Positions 42,467 through 51,170 of a DNA stretch of 64,000 nt are shown here, piece after piece. The DNA lies in assembly GCF_028583725.1 (NCBI RefSeq), contig NZ_CP110680.1, positions 2,170,001 to 2,234,000 of the forward strand, read 5' to 3'. Source of the stretch: Cellulomonas fimi (GTDB lineage Bacteria > Actinomycetota > Actinomycetes > Actinomycetales > Cellulomonadaceae). The notes beneath the pieces were generated by a model. That model did not search any database and had not been told where the DNA came from. It saw only the letters and a program-made list of their open reading frames with translations. Numbering within the stretch: position 1 is the stretch's first letter; each line of letters starts with the position of its first letter. Both the position numbers and the translations under genes were made by a program.

Positions 42467-44242
42467 ATGAGCACCCTCGTGCCCCCTGCCCCCACGACCG
42501 ACGACGTCGAGACGCCCAGCCCTCGCTTCGACGACCTCGGACTGCCCGTCGCGCTCGAGCGCGCGGTCGCCGACCTCGGCTTCGTCACCCCCTCCGCCAT
42601 CCAGGCCCAGGCCATCCCCGCGCTGCTCGCAGGCCGTGACATCGTCGGCGTCGCGCAGACCGGCACCGGCAAGACCGCCGCGTTCGGCCTCCCGCTGCTC
42701 GCGTCGGTCGACGCCGCGACCGCCGGCGTGCAGGCCGTCGTCCTCACGCCGACCCGCGAGCTCGCGATGCAGGTCGCCGACGCGATCTCGTCGTTCGCGC
42801 AGCACGTGCCCGGGCTCGGCGTCGTCGCCGTCTACGGCGGCGCGCCGTTCCTCCCGCAGCAGCGTGCGCTCGCACGCGGTGCGCAGGTCGTCGTCGGCAC
42901 GCCCGGCCGCGTCCTCGACCACCTCGACCGGCGCACGCTCGTCATGGACCAGGTGCGCTACCTGGTGCTCGACGAGGCCGACGAGATGCTCCGGATGGGC
43001 TTCGCCGAGGACGTCGACCGCGTCCTCGCGTCCACGCCCGACCGCCGTCAGGTCGCGCTCTTCTCGGCGACGATGCCCGCGCCGATCCGGCGCGTCGCCG
43101 AGCAGCACCTGCACGAGCCCGTCGAGATCACCGTCGCGCGGCAGTCGTCGACCGTCACGACGGTCCGGCAGACCTACGCCGTCGTGCCGCACCGCCACAA
43201 GATCGGCGCGCTCGGCCGGGTCCTGTCCGTCACGGACGCCGACGCCACCATCGTGTTCGTCCGGACGCGCGGTGCCGCGGAGGAGGTCGGCAGCGCGCTC
43301 GTCGAGCGCGGCATCTCCGCGGCGCACATCTCCGGCGACGTCGCCCAGTCGGACCGCGAGAAGATCGTCGACCGCCTGCGTACCGGCGCGCTCGACGTGC
43401 TCGTCGCGACCGACGTCGCCGCGCGCGGCCTCGACGTCGAGCGCATCGGGCTCGTCGTGAACTTCGACGTGCCCCGCGAGGCCGAGACCTACGTGCACCG
43501 CATCGGTCGGACCGGCCGCGCCGGTCGGCAGGGCGAGGCGCTCGCGTTCGTCACCCCGTCCGAGCAGTCGCGCCTGCGCACGATCGAGCGCACCACCCGC
43601 GTGCCGCTCGAGCAGGTCACGATCCCGTCGCCCGCCGAGGTCAGCGCGCACCGCGTGACGCGGTTGCTCGAGCGCGCTCCTGAGCGTGCCGCGCTCGGGC
43701 GCCTCGACGTCTACCGCGACGCGATCGCCGCGCACCTCGCCGCGCGGCCCGACACCGACACGGTCGAGCTCCTGGCGGCCGTCGCCGCGCTCGCCGTGGG
43801 CGACGAGGGCCCGACGTCGCGCACGGGCGACGACCTGGACGACGCGCTCGAGCGCGCACACCTCGCGCCCGGGCGGCACGAGCGCACCGCGGGCCACGAC
43901 GACCGGCCGCCGCGCGAGCGTCGCCGCAGCGACACCCACATCGCCGGTGGTCCCCCGCGCTGGCGCGTGGCGGTCGGCCACCGCGACGGCCTGCAGCCGG
44001 GCGCCCTGGTCGGTGCGCTCACGGGCGAGGGCGGCCTGAACGGCAAGGACGTCGGCAAGATCGACATCTTCGGCAGCTTCGCGCTCGTCGACATCCCCGG
44101 CGGGCTCACGGCAGACGTGGTGGACCGGCTCGCCCGAGCGCGCGTCGCGGGTCGCCCGCTGCGCATCCGCCTCGACACGGGTCCCCGCCCGGGTCACGGC
44201 GCCTCGCGGCCGTCGCACGGCCCGCACCGCGGCCGCTCCTGA
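42467..44242 (+). CDS. deaD: DEAD-box RNA helicase with C-terminal DbpA-type RNA-binding domain
   Basis: A 591-residue helicase. Motifs in order: Q motif (FDDLGLPVALERAVADLGFVTPSAIQ), Walker A QTGTGKT, PTRELA, TPGRVLDHL, DEAD in LVLDEADEML, SAT, VLVATDVAARGLDVE and HRIGRTGRAGRQGEAL. The C-terminal 80 residues (WRVAVGHRDGLQPGALVGALTGEGGLNGKDVGKIDIFGSFALVDI) form the RRM-like DbpA RNA-binding domain. This is the DeaD/CsdA group, active in ribosome assembly and RNA decay, often at low temperature. The ATG reads MSTLVPPAP. Confidence 0.92.
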   Translation: MSTLVPPAPTTDDVETPSPRFDDLGLPVALERAVADLGFVTPSAIQAQAIPALLAGRDIVGVAQTGTGKTAAFGLPLLASVDAATAGVQAVVLTPTRELAMQVADAISSFAQHVPGLGVVAVYGGAPFLPQQRALARGAQVVVGTPGRVLDHLDRRTLVMDQVRYLVLDEADEMLRMGFAEDVDRVLASTPDRRQVALFSATMPAPIRRVAEQHLHEPVEITVARQSSTVTTVRQTYAVVPHRHKIGALGRVLSVTDADATIVFVRTRGAAEEVGSALVERGISAAHISGDVAQSDREKIVDRLRTGALDVLVATDVAARGLDVERIGLVVNFDVPREAETYVHRIGRTGRAGRQGEALAFVTPSEQSRLRTIERTTRVPLEQVTIPSPAEVSAHRVTRLLERAPERAALGRLDVYRDAIAAHLAARPDTDTVELLAAVAALAVGDEGPTSRTGDDLDDALERAHLAPGRHERTAGHDDRPPRERRRSDTHIAGGPPRWRVAVGHRDGLQPGALVGALTGEGGLNGKDVGKIDIFGSFALVDIPGGLTADVVDRLARARVAGRPLRIRLDTGPRPGHGASRPSHGPHRGRS

Positions 44243-44284
44243 CCCGCCGTCCGCTCGCCGTCCACCGGCGCGCGGACCCCTCAC

Positions 44285-44317
44285 GACGCCCCGTGGCCCA
44301 CGCAGCCGCGGGGCGTC
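44285..44317 (+). terminator. Bidirectional terminator between deaD and the sensor gene
   Basis: gacgccccgtgg pairs with ccgcggggcgtc (12 bp with one G-U pair) around a 9-nt loop, between two convergent genes. Confidence 0.75.
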
Positions 44318-44345
44318 GGCGTACCCGGAGCCGGGCCGGGGTGCG

Positions 44346-47045
44346 TCAGCGCAGGACGGTGCCGGGGCGCGCCTCGTTCCGCCACGTCGTGGTGGAGCCA
44401 CCGCGCAGGAGCGCGATGTCGACCTCGCGCAGCACCTCCGACACGTCGCGGAACCCGCGGATGCTGCCCAGCGCGCCGACGCGGATGCGGGAGCCGAGCT
44501 CGTGCCGCAGCTGGTCGAGCAGCTGGCCGACGCGGCCCGGGACCCCGCCGGGGCCGACGTCGTCGAGCAGCACCGCGAAGTCGTCCTCGGCGATGCGTGC
44601 GGGGGTGTCGCCCTCGCGGAGCGGGCGCCGGAGCCGACGCACGAGCTCGCGGTGCAGGTCGAGGTGCACGTCGCCGTCCTCGTGACGTCCCTGCGTGGGG
44701 ATCGCGTGGTCGTCCGCGACCCGCACGAGCACGACCGCGCAGTCGTACGACGGCGACCGGCGGGTGCGCAGCACCGCCGACGCGAGCCGGTCGAGGAACA
44801 GCAGCCGGTTGACCAGGCCCGTCTCGGGGTCGTGCAGCGCGTCGCGCTGGAGGGCGATCTCGGCCTCCTTGCGCTCGGTCACGTCGACGAGCGCGCCGAC
44901 CAACCGCGCCGGGCAGCCGGCGTCGTCGAGCACGGTGACCGCGCGGCACAGCATCCAGCGGTAGTCGCCCGAGGACGTGCGGACGCGGTGCTCGAGCTCC
45001 AGCGGCGTGCCCGCGCCGGCGAGCTGCGAGGCGATGGCCGCCGACAGGTCGTCGCGGTCGGCCGGGTGGACGCGCTCGAGCCACTCGGCGGGCGAGTCGC
45101 CGATCACGTCGTCGTCGTACCCGAGGGTCTGCTTCCACCGCGGCGAGTAGTAGACCGTCCCCGCGGAGACGTCCCAGTCCCAGGTGCCGTCGTGCGCCGC
45201 CATCGACGCGAGCGCGTAGCGCTCCTCGCTGGCCCGCACGGTGTCGGCGAGGGAGCGTTCCCGCGCGGCGGCCTGCTCGAGCGCGCGACGCTGCTCGCGC
45301 AGCGACGTCAGCAGGCGTTCCTGGTCGAGCGCGACCGCGAGCAGGGCGGCCCAGTGGTTGAACCGGTCCCGGGCGCTCGTCGCGCGGGTCTCCGCGGTGC
45401 CGTCGATCGCGAGCAGGCCCCAGTCGGAGCCCCCGAAGGTCACGGGCACGACGAACGTGAGCTCGTTGCTGCCGACCGTCCCGGCCCGGGTGAGCGCGGC
45501 GGGCGGGAACTGGCTCGCGGTCGTGCGCATGCCGACGAGCCGCGAGAGCGTGCCCGACGTGTCGTGCACGCCGACGATCTCCATCTCCCGGTCGCCCGGG
45601 CCCCGGTCGGCGCCGAGCCACAGTCCGAGGCACGCGTGGCCACGGACCCCGCGCGGCAGCCAGCCCAGCGCGCGCGGGCTCGCACCGTCGCCGCGCAGGA
45701 GGTCCATGTCGACCTCGTACTGGTCGACGATCGTGCGCTCGAGCTGGCCGCTGCGCGCCAGCATCGCGCGCGTGCAGCCCTTGGTCAGCGCGAGCAGGAC
45801 CTCGGTGACCACGCGCCGCACCGCCGACGCGTGCTCGGGACGCGCCAACGCCTCGAGCGTCGCGTTCTCGATCCCCCGCAGGCACGTCACGAGCTGCTCG
45901 AGCGCCTCGGGGTGCGGCTGCATGGCGGCCGTGAGGTCCGCGAGGCGTGCCAGCGTCGCGGGGGCCGGTACGGCGCCGCGCTCCGCGGCCGCCTCGAGCG
46001 GCTCGACGACGGCGTGCCACCACGTGTCGCGGGGCGCGCTTCCGGCGCGCCGGCCGGCGCCTGCACCGACCGGCCCGACGAACGCCGTCTCGGCCAGCGC
46101 GCGCAGCACCTGGTGCCCACCCGCGACGCCCGCGGGCTGGTCCGTCGTCGAGGCGGGACCGACCTCCGTGCACCCGCACGACTCGCGCAGCACGAGCGTC
46201 GACGGCGTGCGGTACTCGCCGCCGACGATCTCCTCGCCGCGCATCCGGGCGAGCAGGAGCGACACGGCCGTTTCCCCGACGCGGTCGTAGTGCGCGTCGA
46301 CCGTCGAGAGCCGGGGCGTCACCCGGGCGCCCGAGTCCGCGTGGTCGAAGCCGATGACCGCCTGGTCCCGCGGCAGCACCAGCCCGGCGGCCCGCAGCGC
46401 GCGCTGGAAGCCGATCGCGTTCCGGTCGGTCGCCGCGACGACCGCGGTGGTCTGCCGGCCGAGTGCCAGCATCCGCGCAGCCGCGTCCGCACCGCCCTGC
46501 TCGTGGTTGTCCGTCGCGTCGTACCACCACGACTCGGCGGGCTCGATGCCGTGGTCGGCGAGCGTCGCGCGGTAGGCGGCGAAGCGCTCCCGCATGTCGC
46601 GCTGCGTGAGGCAGCCGACGAACCCGATGCGCGTGTGGCCGTGGCCGACGAGGTGGTCGACGGCCGCGCGGATGCCCGCGGTGTTGTCCGGGACGACGAC
46701 CGGGTCGTCCGCCGACGTCGGCTCCTCGGAGACGAGGACGAGCGGCACACCCCACTGCTGGACCGCGGCGAGCCGGTCCGCGCGCAGCGCCTTGCCGACG
46801 ACCACGAGGCCGTCGACGGCGCCGAGCCCGACGGGCGCGTCCAGGATCGACTCGTCGGGGTAGCGCTCCCGGTCGAGGCCCGCCGGGTAGGTCTGGACGG
46901 CGACGACGCGGTGACCCGCCGCACGGGCCGCGCGCGCCACGCCGGCGATGAGCGCGCCGAAGTAGAAACCCCCGACGACCGGCGACAACACACCGATGGT
47001 GCGCCGCGCCGTCGGCGACACCGGACCGCGCCGGACAGTCCCCAT
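44346..47045 (-). CDS. Cytoplasmic sensor: LacI-type sugar-binding domain, PAS, degenerate GGDEF
   Basis: An 899-residue protein without signal peptide or membrane helix. Residues about 15-285 are a LacI/periplasmic-binding-like domain (RTIGVLSPVVGGFYFGALIAGVARAARAAGHRVVAVQ, TRIGFVGC, QAVIGFDHADSGARVTPRLSTV) lacking the usual DNA-binding helix-turn-helix. Residues 330-590 form an unidentified, possibly GAF-like sensor region. A PAS domain follows near 603-725 (DGTWDWDVSAGTVYYSPRWKQTLGY). The C-terminus aligns with GGDEF domains (ALHDPETGLVNRLLFLDRLA), but the signature reads AEDDF near residue 818, so cyclase activity is improbable. It is divergent from the LacI repressor gene, 67 nt apart, beside the cellulase genes. 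Confidence 0.85.
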   Translation of the reverse strand: MGTVRRGPVSPTARRTIGVLSPVVGGFYFGALIAGVARAARAAGHRVVAVQTYPAGLDRERYPDESILDAPVGLGAVDGLVVVGKALRADRLAAVQQWGVPLVLVSEEPTSADDPVVVPDNTAGIRAAVDHLVGHGHTRIGFVGCLTQRDMRERFAAYRATLADHGIEPAESWWYDATDNHEQGGADAAARMLALGRQTTAVVAATDRNAIGFQRALRAAGLVLPRDQAVIGFDHADSGARVTPRLSTVDAHYDRVGETAVSLLLARMRGEEIVGGEYRTPSTLVLRESCGCTEVGPASTTDQPAGVAGGHQVLRALAETAFVGPVGAGAGRRAGSAPRDTWWHAVVEPLEAAAERGAVPAPATLARLADLTAAMQPHPEALEQLVTCLRGIENATLEALARPEHASAVRRVVTEVLLALTKGCTRAMLARSGQLERTIVDQYEVDMDLLRGDGASPRALGWLPRGVRGHACLGLWLGADRGPGDREMEIVGVHDTSGTLSRLVGMRTTASQFPPAALTRAGTVGSNELTFVVPVTFGGSDWGLLAIDGTAETRATSARDRFNHWAALLAVALDQERLLTSLREQRRALEQAAARERSLADTVRASEERYALASMAAHDGTWDWDVSAGTVYYSPRWKQTLGYDDDVIGDSPAEWLERVHPADRDDLSAAIASQLAGAGTPLELEHRVRTSSGDYRWMLCRAVTVLDDAGCPARLVGALVDVTERKEAEIALQRDALHDPETGLVNRLLFLDRLASAVLRTRRSPSYDCAVVLVRVADDHAIPTQGRHEDGDVHLDLHRELVRRLRRPLREGDTPARIAEDDFAVLLDDVGPGGVPGRVGQLLDQLRHELGSRIRVGALGSIRGFRDVSEVLREVDIALLRGGSTTTWRNEARPGTVLR

Positions 47046-47112
47046 GGTTGCTCCTCGCCTACGTCGTCGGAGTCGAGATGGTGCAATTGTGCCGCATCGG
47101 GCGACACACTAG

Positions 47113-48219
47113 GTGATCGTGGTCACACCTGCATATGACTCGTCCACCGATGGAAGCACTCCGACGCCCTCCGCACCGGGACCGCTTCCACCTTCGTCCC
47201 CGCCTCCGAGGCGCCCGACGATCACCGACGTCGCCCGCGCGGCCGGCGTCTCGATCGCGGTCGTCTCGTACGCCCTCAACGGTCGCCCCGGCGTCTCGGC
47301 CGCCACCCGGGAACGCGTGCTGCGCGTCGCCGACGAGTTCAACTGGCGGCCGAGCGCGGCTGCGCGCTCGATGCGCACCGGTCCCCGCGCGGTCGGGCTC
47401 GTGGTCGACCGCGCCGGTGCGGGTCCCGCCGCCCAGGCGACCGGCGTGCTCGAGTTCGTCACGGCGATCCAGGAGGTCCTCGCGACGCGCAACCTCGCGC
47501 TCGTGCTCCAGATCGTCGACGGGCCCGAGGCCGCGGTCGCGCTGTACGGCGAGTGGTGGGCGGAACGCCGGTTCGACGTGATGGTCGTCACCGACGTGCT
47601 CGTCGAGGACCCGCGGATCGACGCGCTGCGCCGGCTGCGCGCTCCCGCGGTCGTGGTCGGGGGCTCGCCCGAGGACCACGACCTCGCGAGCGTGCGGGTC
47701 GACGAGGCCGACGCGTACGCGCGCGTCGCCCGCTACCTGCTCGAGCTCGGGCACCGGAACGTCGCGGCGGTGACCGCGCCCGCAGGGCTTGCGCGCACGC
47801 GGTCGCGGGTGGGCGCGCTGGGTCGGGTGCTCGACCCGGCGGGTGGGCACCTGCAGCACGAGGCGACGTCCGGCACCGCCGAGGAGGCGGCGGTCGCGAC
47901 GCGGCGGCTGCTGACCGCGGCCCGACCGCCGACCGCGATCGTCTTCGACTCGGACCAGATGGCGATCGCGGCGCTCGACGTGGCACGCCGCACCGGGCTC
48001 GCGGTCCCGTGGGACCTGTCGGTCGTCGCGGGCTCCGACTCGGCGCTGTGCCGGCTCGCCACACCGTCGGTCACGACGCTGCCGTCGGCGGAGCGCGACC
48101 TGGGGCTCGCGACCGGCGAGGCAGTGCTCGCGGTGCTCGACGGCGACGCCCGTGCGCGCCGGGAGCTGCAGGTCGGCGGTCTCGCGGTGCGGGGCAGCAC
48201 GGGCCCGCGGAGCCGCTGA
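47113..48219 (+). CDS. LacI-family transcriptional regulator
   Basis: A 368-residue repressor. After a 35-residue Pro/Ser-rich extension comes the DNA-binding helix-turn-helix and hinge (TITDVARAAGVSIAVVSYALNGRPGVSAATRERVLRVADEFNWRPSAAARSM over about 36-88), then a sugar-binding core (AVGLVVDRAGAGPAA, RYLLELGHRNVAAVTAP, AIVFDSDQMAIAALDVARRTGLAVPWDLSVVAGSDS). It stands 200 nt upstream of cbhA and is divergent from the sensor gene, so it is a strong candidate regulator of the cellulases. Relatives such as CelR respond to cellobiose; the ligand here is not shown. GTG at 47113; a GTG at 47119 is possible. Confidence 0.9.
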   Translation: MIVVTPAYDSSTDGSTPTPSAPGPLPPSSPPPRRPTITDVARAAGVSIAVVSYALNGRPGVSAATRERVLRVADEFNWRPSAAARSMRTGPRAVGLVVDRAGAGPAAQATGVLEFVTAIQEVLATRNLALVLQIVDGPEAAVALYGEWWAERRFDVMVVTDVLVEDPRIDALRRLRAPAVVVGGSPEDHDLASVRVDEADAYARVARYLLELGHRNVAAVTAPAGLARTRSRVGALGRVLDPAGGHLQHEATSGTAEEAAVATRRLLTAARPPTAIVFDSDQMAIAALDVARRTGLAVPWDLSVVAGSDSALCRLATPSVTTLPSAERDLGLATGEAVLAVLDGDARARRELQVGGLAVRGSTGPRSR

Positions 48220-48277
48220 CCAGCCCGTTTGCCGGCGACAACCGGCGTCCGGCCGGTAACGAATGGGTAACGCGAGT

Positions 48278-48297
48278 TGCTTAAACGATTTGCCCCA
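48278..48297 (+). promoter_or_regulatory. LacI-type operator upstream of cbhA (TAAACGATT core)
   Basis: The element tgcttaaacgatttgccccat contains AAACGATT, which fits the AAnCGnTT core of LacI-family and cre operators. Fourteen bases (TAAACGATTYGCCC) are shared with the element before the GH74 gene. It lies about 120 nt before the cbhA start, and a gtaacg repeat (48256 and 48267) lies just upstream of it. Confidence 0.6.
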
Positions 48298-48418
48298 TGC
48301 CGTCCCGATCACCCTGCGTGCTGAGGTAGCCGCCAGTCGCCGTGGACTCCCCCCGGGCGACTCGCGCCCGAGCGGGACGGACCGCTTCGGGTGTGCCGAT
48401 CGACACCCGGAGGACCAC

Positions 48419-51022
48419 GTGTCCACACACGGCAAGCGAGCGACGGTGAGGCGGCGGCTACGTGCCGCAGCGACCGTCGCCACGGCGACGGCACTCGCCG
48501 CCGTCCCCCTCACGACCCTGGCGACGAGCGCGAGCGCGGCGCCGACCCACGTCGACAACCCCTACTCGGGCGCGGTGCAGTACGTGAACCCCACGTGGTC
48601 CGCCTCGGTCACCGCCGCTGCCGGCCGGCAGAGCGCCGACCCGACGCTCGCCGCGAAGATGCGGACGGTCGCTGGACAGCCCACCGCCGTCTGGATGGAC
48701 CGGATCTCCGCGATCACCGGCAACGCCGACGGCAACGGCCTGAAGTTCCACCTGGACAACGCCGTCGCGCAGCAGCAGGCCGCGGGCAAGCCGCTCGTCT
48801 TCAACCTCGTCATCTACGACCTGCCCGGCCGCGACTGCTTCGCGCTCGCGTCCAACGGCGAGCTCCCGGCCACCGACGCCGGCCTCGCGCGGTACAAGAC
48901 CGAGTACATCGACCCGATCGCGGACCTGCTCGACAACCCGGAGTACGAGAACATCCGGATCGCCGCGACGATCGAGCCCGACTCGCTGCCGAACCTGGTG
49001 ACGAACATCTCGGAGCCCGCCTGCCAGCAGGCCGCGCCGTACTACCGCCAGGGCGTCAAGTACGCGCTCGACAAGCTGCACGCGATCCCGAACGTCTACA
49101 ACTACATCGACATCGGCCACTCCGGCTGGCTCGGCTGGGACAGCAACGCGGGCCCGTCCGCGACGCTGTTCGCCGAGGTCGCCAAGACGACGACCGCAGG
49201 CTTCGCGTCGATCGACGGCTTCGTCTCCGACGTCGCGAACACGACGCCGCTCGAGGAGCCGCTGCTCACCGACTCGTCGCTCACGATCAACAACAACCCG
49301 ATCCGGTCGTCGAAGTTCTACGAGTGGAACTTCGACTTCGACGAGATCGACTACACCGCGCACATGCACCGGCTCCTGGTCGCGGCGGGCTTCCCGTCGA
49401 CGATCGGCATGCTCATCGACACGTCGCGCAACGGCTGGGGCGGCCCGAACCGTCCGACGACCCTCACCGCGGCCACCGACGTCAACGCGTACGTCGACGC
49501 CAACCGGGTCGACCGTCGTGCGCACCGCGGCGCGTGGTGCAACCCGCTGGGCGCGGGCATCGGCCGCTTCCCGGAGGCGTCGCCCTCGGGCTACGCCTCG
49601 TCGCACCTCGACGCGTTCGTCTGGATCAAGCCCCCGGGTGAGTCCGACGGTGCGTCGACCGAGATCCCGAACGACCAGGGCAAGCGGTTCGACCGCATGT
49701 GCGACCCGACGTTCGTCTCGCCGAAGCTGAACAACCAGCTCACCGGCGCCACCCCGAACGCGCCGCTCGCCGGCCAGTGGTTCGAGGAGCAGTTCGTCAC
49801 GCTCGTCAAGAACGCGTACCCGGTCATCGGCCAGACGGACCCGGGCAACGACACCCAGGCGCCGACGGCCCCGACGGGCCTGACCGCCGGCACGACGACG
49901 TCGACCTCGGTCCCGCTGTCGTGGACCGCGTCGACCGACAACGTCGCCGTCACGGGCTACGACGTGTACCGCGGCACGACGCTCGTGGGCACGTCCACCA
50001 CCACGAGCTACACGGTCACGGGCCTCACGCCCGCCACGGCGTACTCGTTCACGGTCCGCGCCAAGGACGCGGCGGGCAACGTCTCGTCGGCGTCGGCCGC
50101 GGTCGCCGCGACCACGCAGTCCGGCACCGTCACCGACACGCAGGCGCCCTCGGTGCCGTCGGGTCTGACCGCCGGCACGACGACCACCACGTCGGTCCCG
50201 CTGTCGTGGACCGCCTCGACCGACAACGTCGGCGTCGCGGGCTACGAGATCCTGCGCGGCTCGACCGTCGTCGGCACGTCCACCACGACGAGCTACACGG
50301 TCACCGGCCTCACCGCCGGCACCACGTACTCGTTCTCGGTGCGCGCCAAGGACGCCGCGGGCAACACGTCCGCCGCCTCCACCGCGGTCTCCGCGACGAC
50401 GAAGACGGACACCGTGGTCGACACGCAGGCGCCCACCGCGCCGACGGGTCTGGCCGCGGGCGCCGCTACCAGCACGACGATCCCGCTGACGTGGGCCGCG
50501 TCGACCGACAACGTCGGCGTCACGGGCTACGACGTGTACAGCGGCACGACGCTCCTCGGCACGACCGCCACGACGAGCTACACGGCGTCCGGCCTCACCG
50601 CCGGCACCACGTACTCGTTCACGGTCAAGGCGAAGGACGCCGCGGGCAACGTCTCGACGTCGTCGGCGGCCCTGTCGGCCTCGACGCTGCCGAGCAACCC
50701 GACCGGCGGCTGCACCGTGAAGTACACGGCCAGCTCGTGGAACAACGGCTTCACCGCCTCCGTCCGCGTGACGAACGACAGCTCCAGCGCCCTCAACGGC
50801 TGGACGCTCGGGTTCTCGTTCGCGAACGGCCAGAAGGTGACGCAGGGCTGGAGCGCCGACTGGTCCCAGTCGGGCTCGGCCGTGACGGCCAAGAACGCGG
50901 CGTGGAACACCACGCTCGCCGCGAAGTCCTCGGTCGACATCGGCTTCAACGGCTCGCACAGCGGCACGAACAACGCGCCGACGGCCTTCACGCTGAACGG
51001 CGTGACCTGCACCGTCGCGTGA
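48419..51022 (+). CDS. cbhA: Secreted exo-1,4-beta-cellobiohydrolase, GH6-fnIII x3-CBM2 (CbhA/Cel6B)
   Basis: An 867-residue secreted cellulase, nearly the same length and arrangement as C. fimi CbhA (872). Residues 1-41 are a long signal peptide (basic RRRLRAAATV region, ASAA cleavage). GH6 spans about 42-475, with VIYDLPGRDCFALAS carrying the general-acid Asp, ATIEPDSLPN, DTSRNGWGG and WIKPPGESDG with the second catalytic-site Asp. Three fibronectin III domains start near 478, 574 and 667, each at a DTQAP(T/S) hinge. A CBM2 (CTVKYTASSWNNGFTASVRV) begins near 762 and binds crystalline cellulose. GTG start with a ggagga site; LacI-type operator upstream. Confidence 0.96.
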   Translation: MSTHGKRATVRRRLRAAATVATATALAAVPLTTLATSASAAPTHVDNPYSGAVQYVNPTWSASVTAAAGRQSADPTLAAKMRTVAGQPTAVWMDRISAITGNADGNGLKFHLDNAVAQQQAAGKPLVFNLVIYDLPGRDCFALASNGELPATDAGLARYKTEYIDPIADLLDNPEYENIRIAATIEPDSLPNLVTNISEPACQQAAPYYRQGVKYALDKLHAIPNVYNYIDIGHSGWLGWDSNAGPSATLFAEVAKTTTAGFASIDGFVSDVANTTPLEEPLLTDSSLTINNNPIRSSKFYEWNFDFDEIDYTAHMHRLLVAAGFPSTIGMLIDTSRNGWGGPNRPTTLTAATDVNAYVDANRVDRRAHRGAWCNPLGAGIGRFPEASPSGYASSHLDAFVWIKPPGESDGASTEIPNDQGKRFDRMCDPTFVSPKLNNQLTGATPNAPLAGQWFEEQFVTLVKNAYPVIGQTDPGNDTQAPTAPTGLTAGTTTSTSVPLSWTASTDNVAVTGYDVYRGTTLVGTSTTTSYTVTGLTPATAYSFTVRAKDAAGNVSSASAAVAATTQSGTVTDTQAPSVPSGLTAGTTTTTSVPLSWTASTDNVGVAGYEILRGSTVVGTSTTTSYTVTGLTAGTTYSFSVRAKDAAGNTSAASTAVSATTKTDTVVDTQAPTAPTGLAAGAATSTTIPLTWAASTDNVGVTGYDVYSGTTLLGTTATTSYTASGLTAGTTYSFTVKAKDAAGNVSTSSAALSASTLPSNPTGGCTVKYTASSWNNGFTASVRVTNDSSSALNGWTLGFSFANGQKVTQGWSADWSQSGSAVTAKNAAWNTTLAAKSSVDIGFNGSHSGTNNAPTAFTLNGVTCTVA

Positions 51023-51050
51023 CCTGACGTGCTCGCACTGACCGCATGAC

Positions 51051-51090
51051 GGGCGGGGGTCCTCCGGAAAGTCCCGGAGGACCCCCGCCC
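51051..51090 (+). terminator. Strong terminator between cbhA and cenD
   Basis: gggcgggggtcctccgg and ccggaggacccccgccc pair perfectly (17 bp) around a 6-nt loop, 28 nt after the cbhA stop. It implies separate or attenuated transcription of cenD. Confidence 0.9.
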
Positions 51091-51170
51091 CGCGTGCCCA
51101 CCCGGCTGCACCACCGGGGACGCCCGACCGGGCCCACCGGCCGGGACGGCAACGACCCGAGGAGAACCAC

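Noticed and set aside
44577..44600. Active diguanylate cyclase
   Set aside because: The GGDEF signature is replaced by AEDDF, so catalytic activity is not expected.
44346..48219. Two-gene sugar ABC transport locus
   Set aside because: The periplasmic-binding-like domain has no signal peptide and no permease or ATPase genes are present; it is a cytoplasmic sensor.
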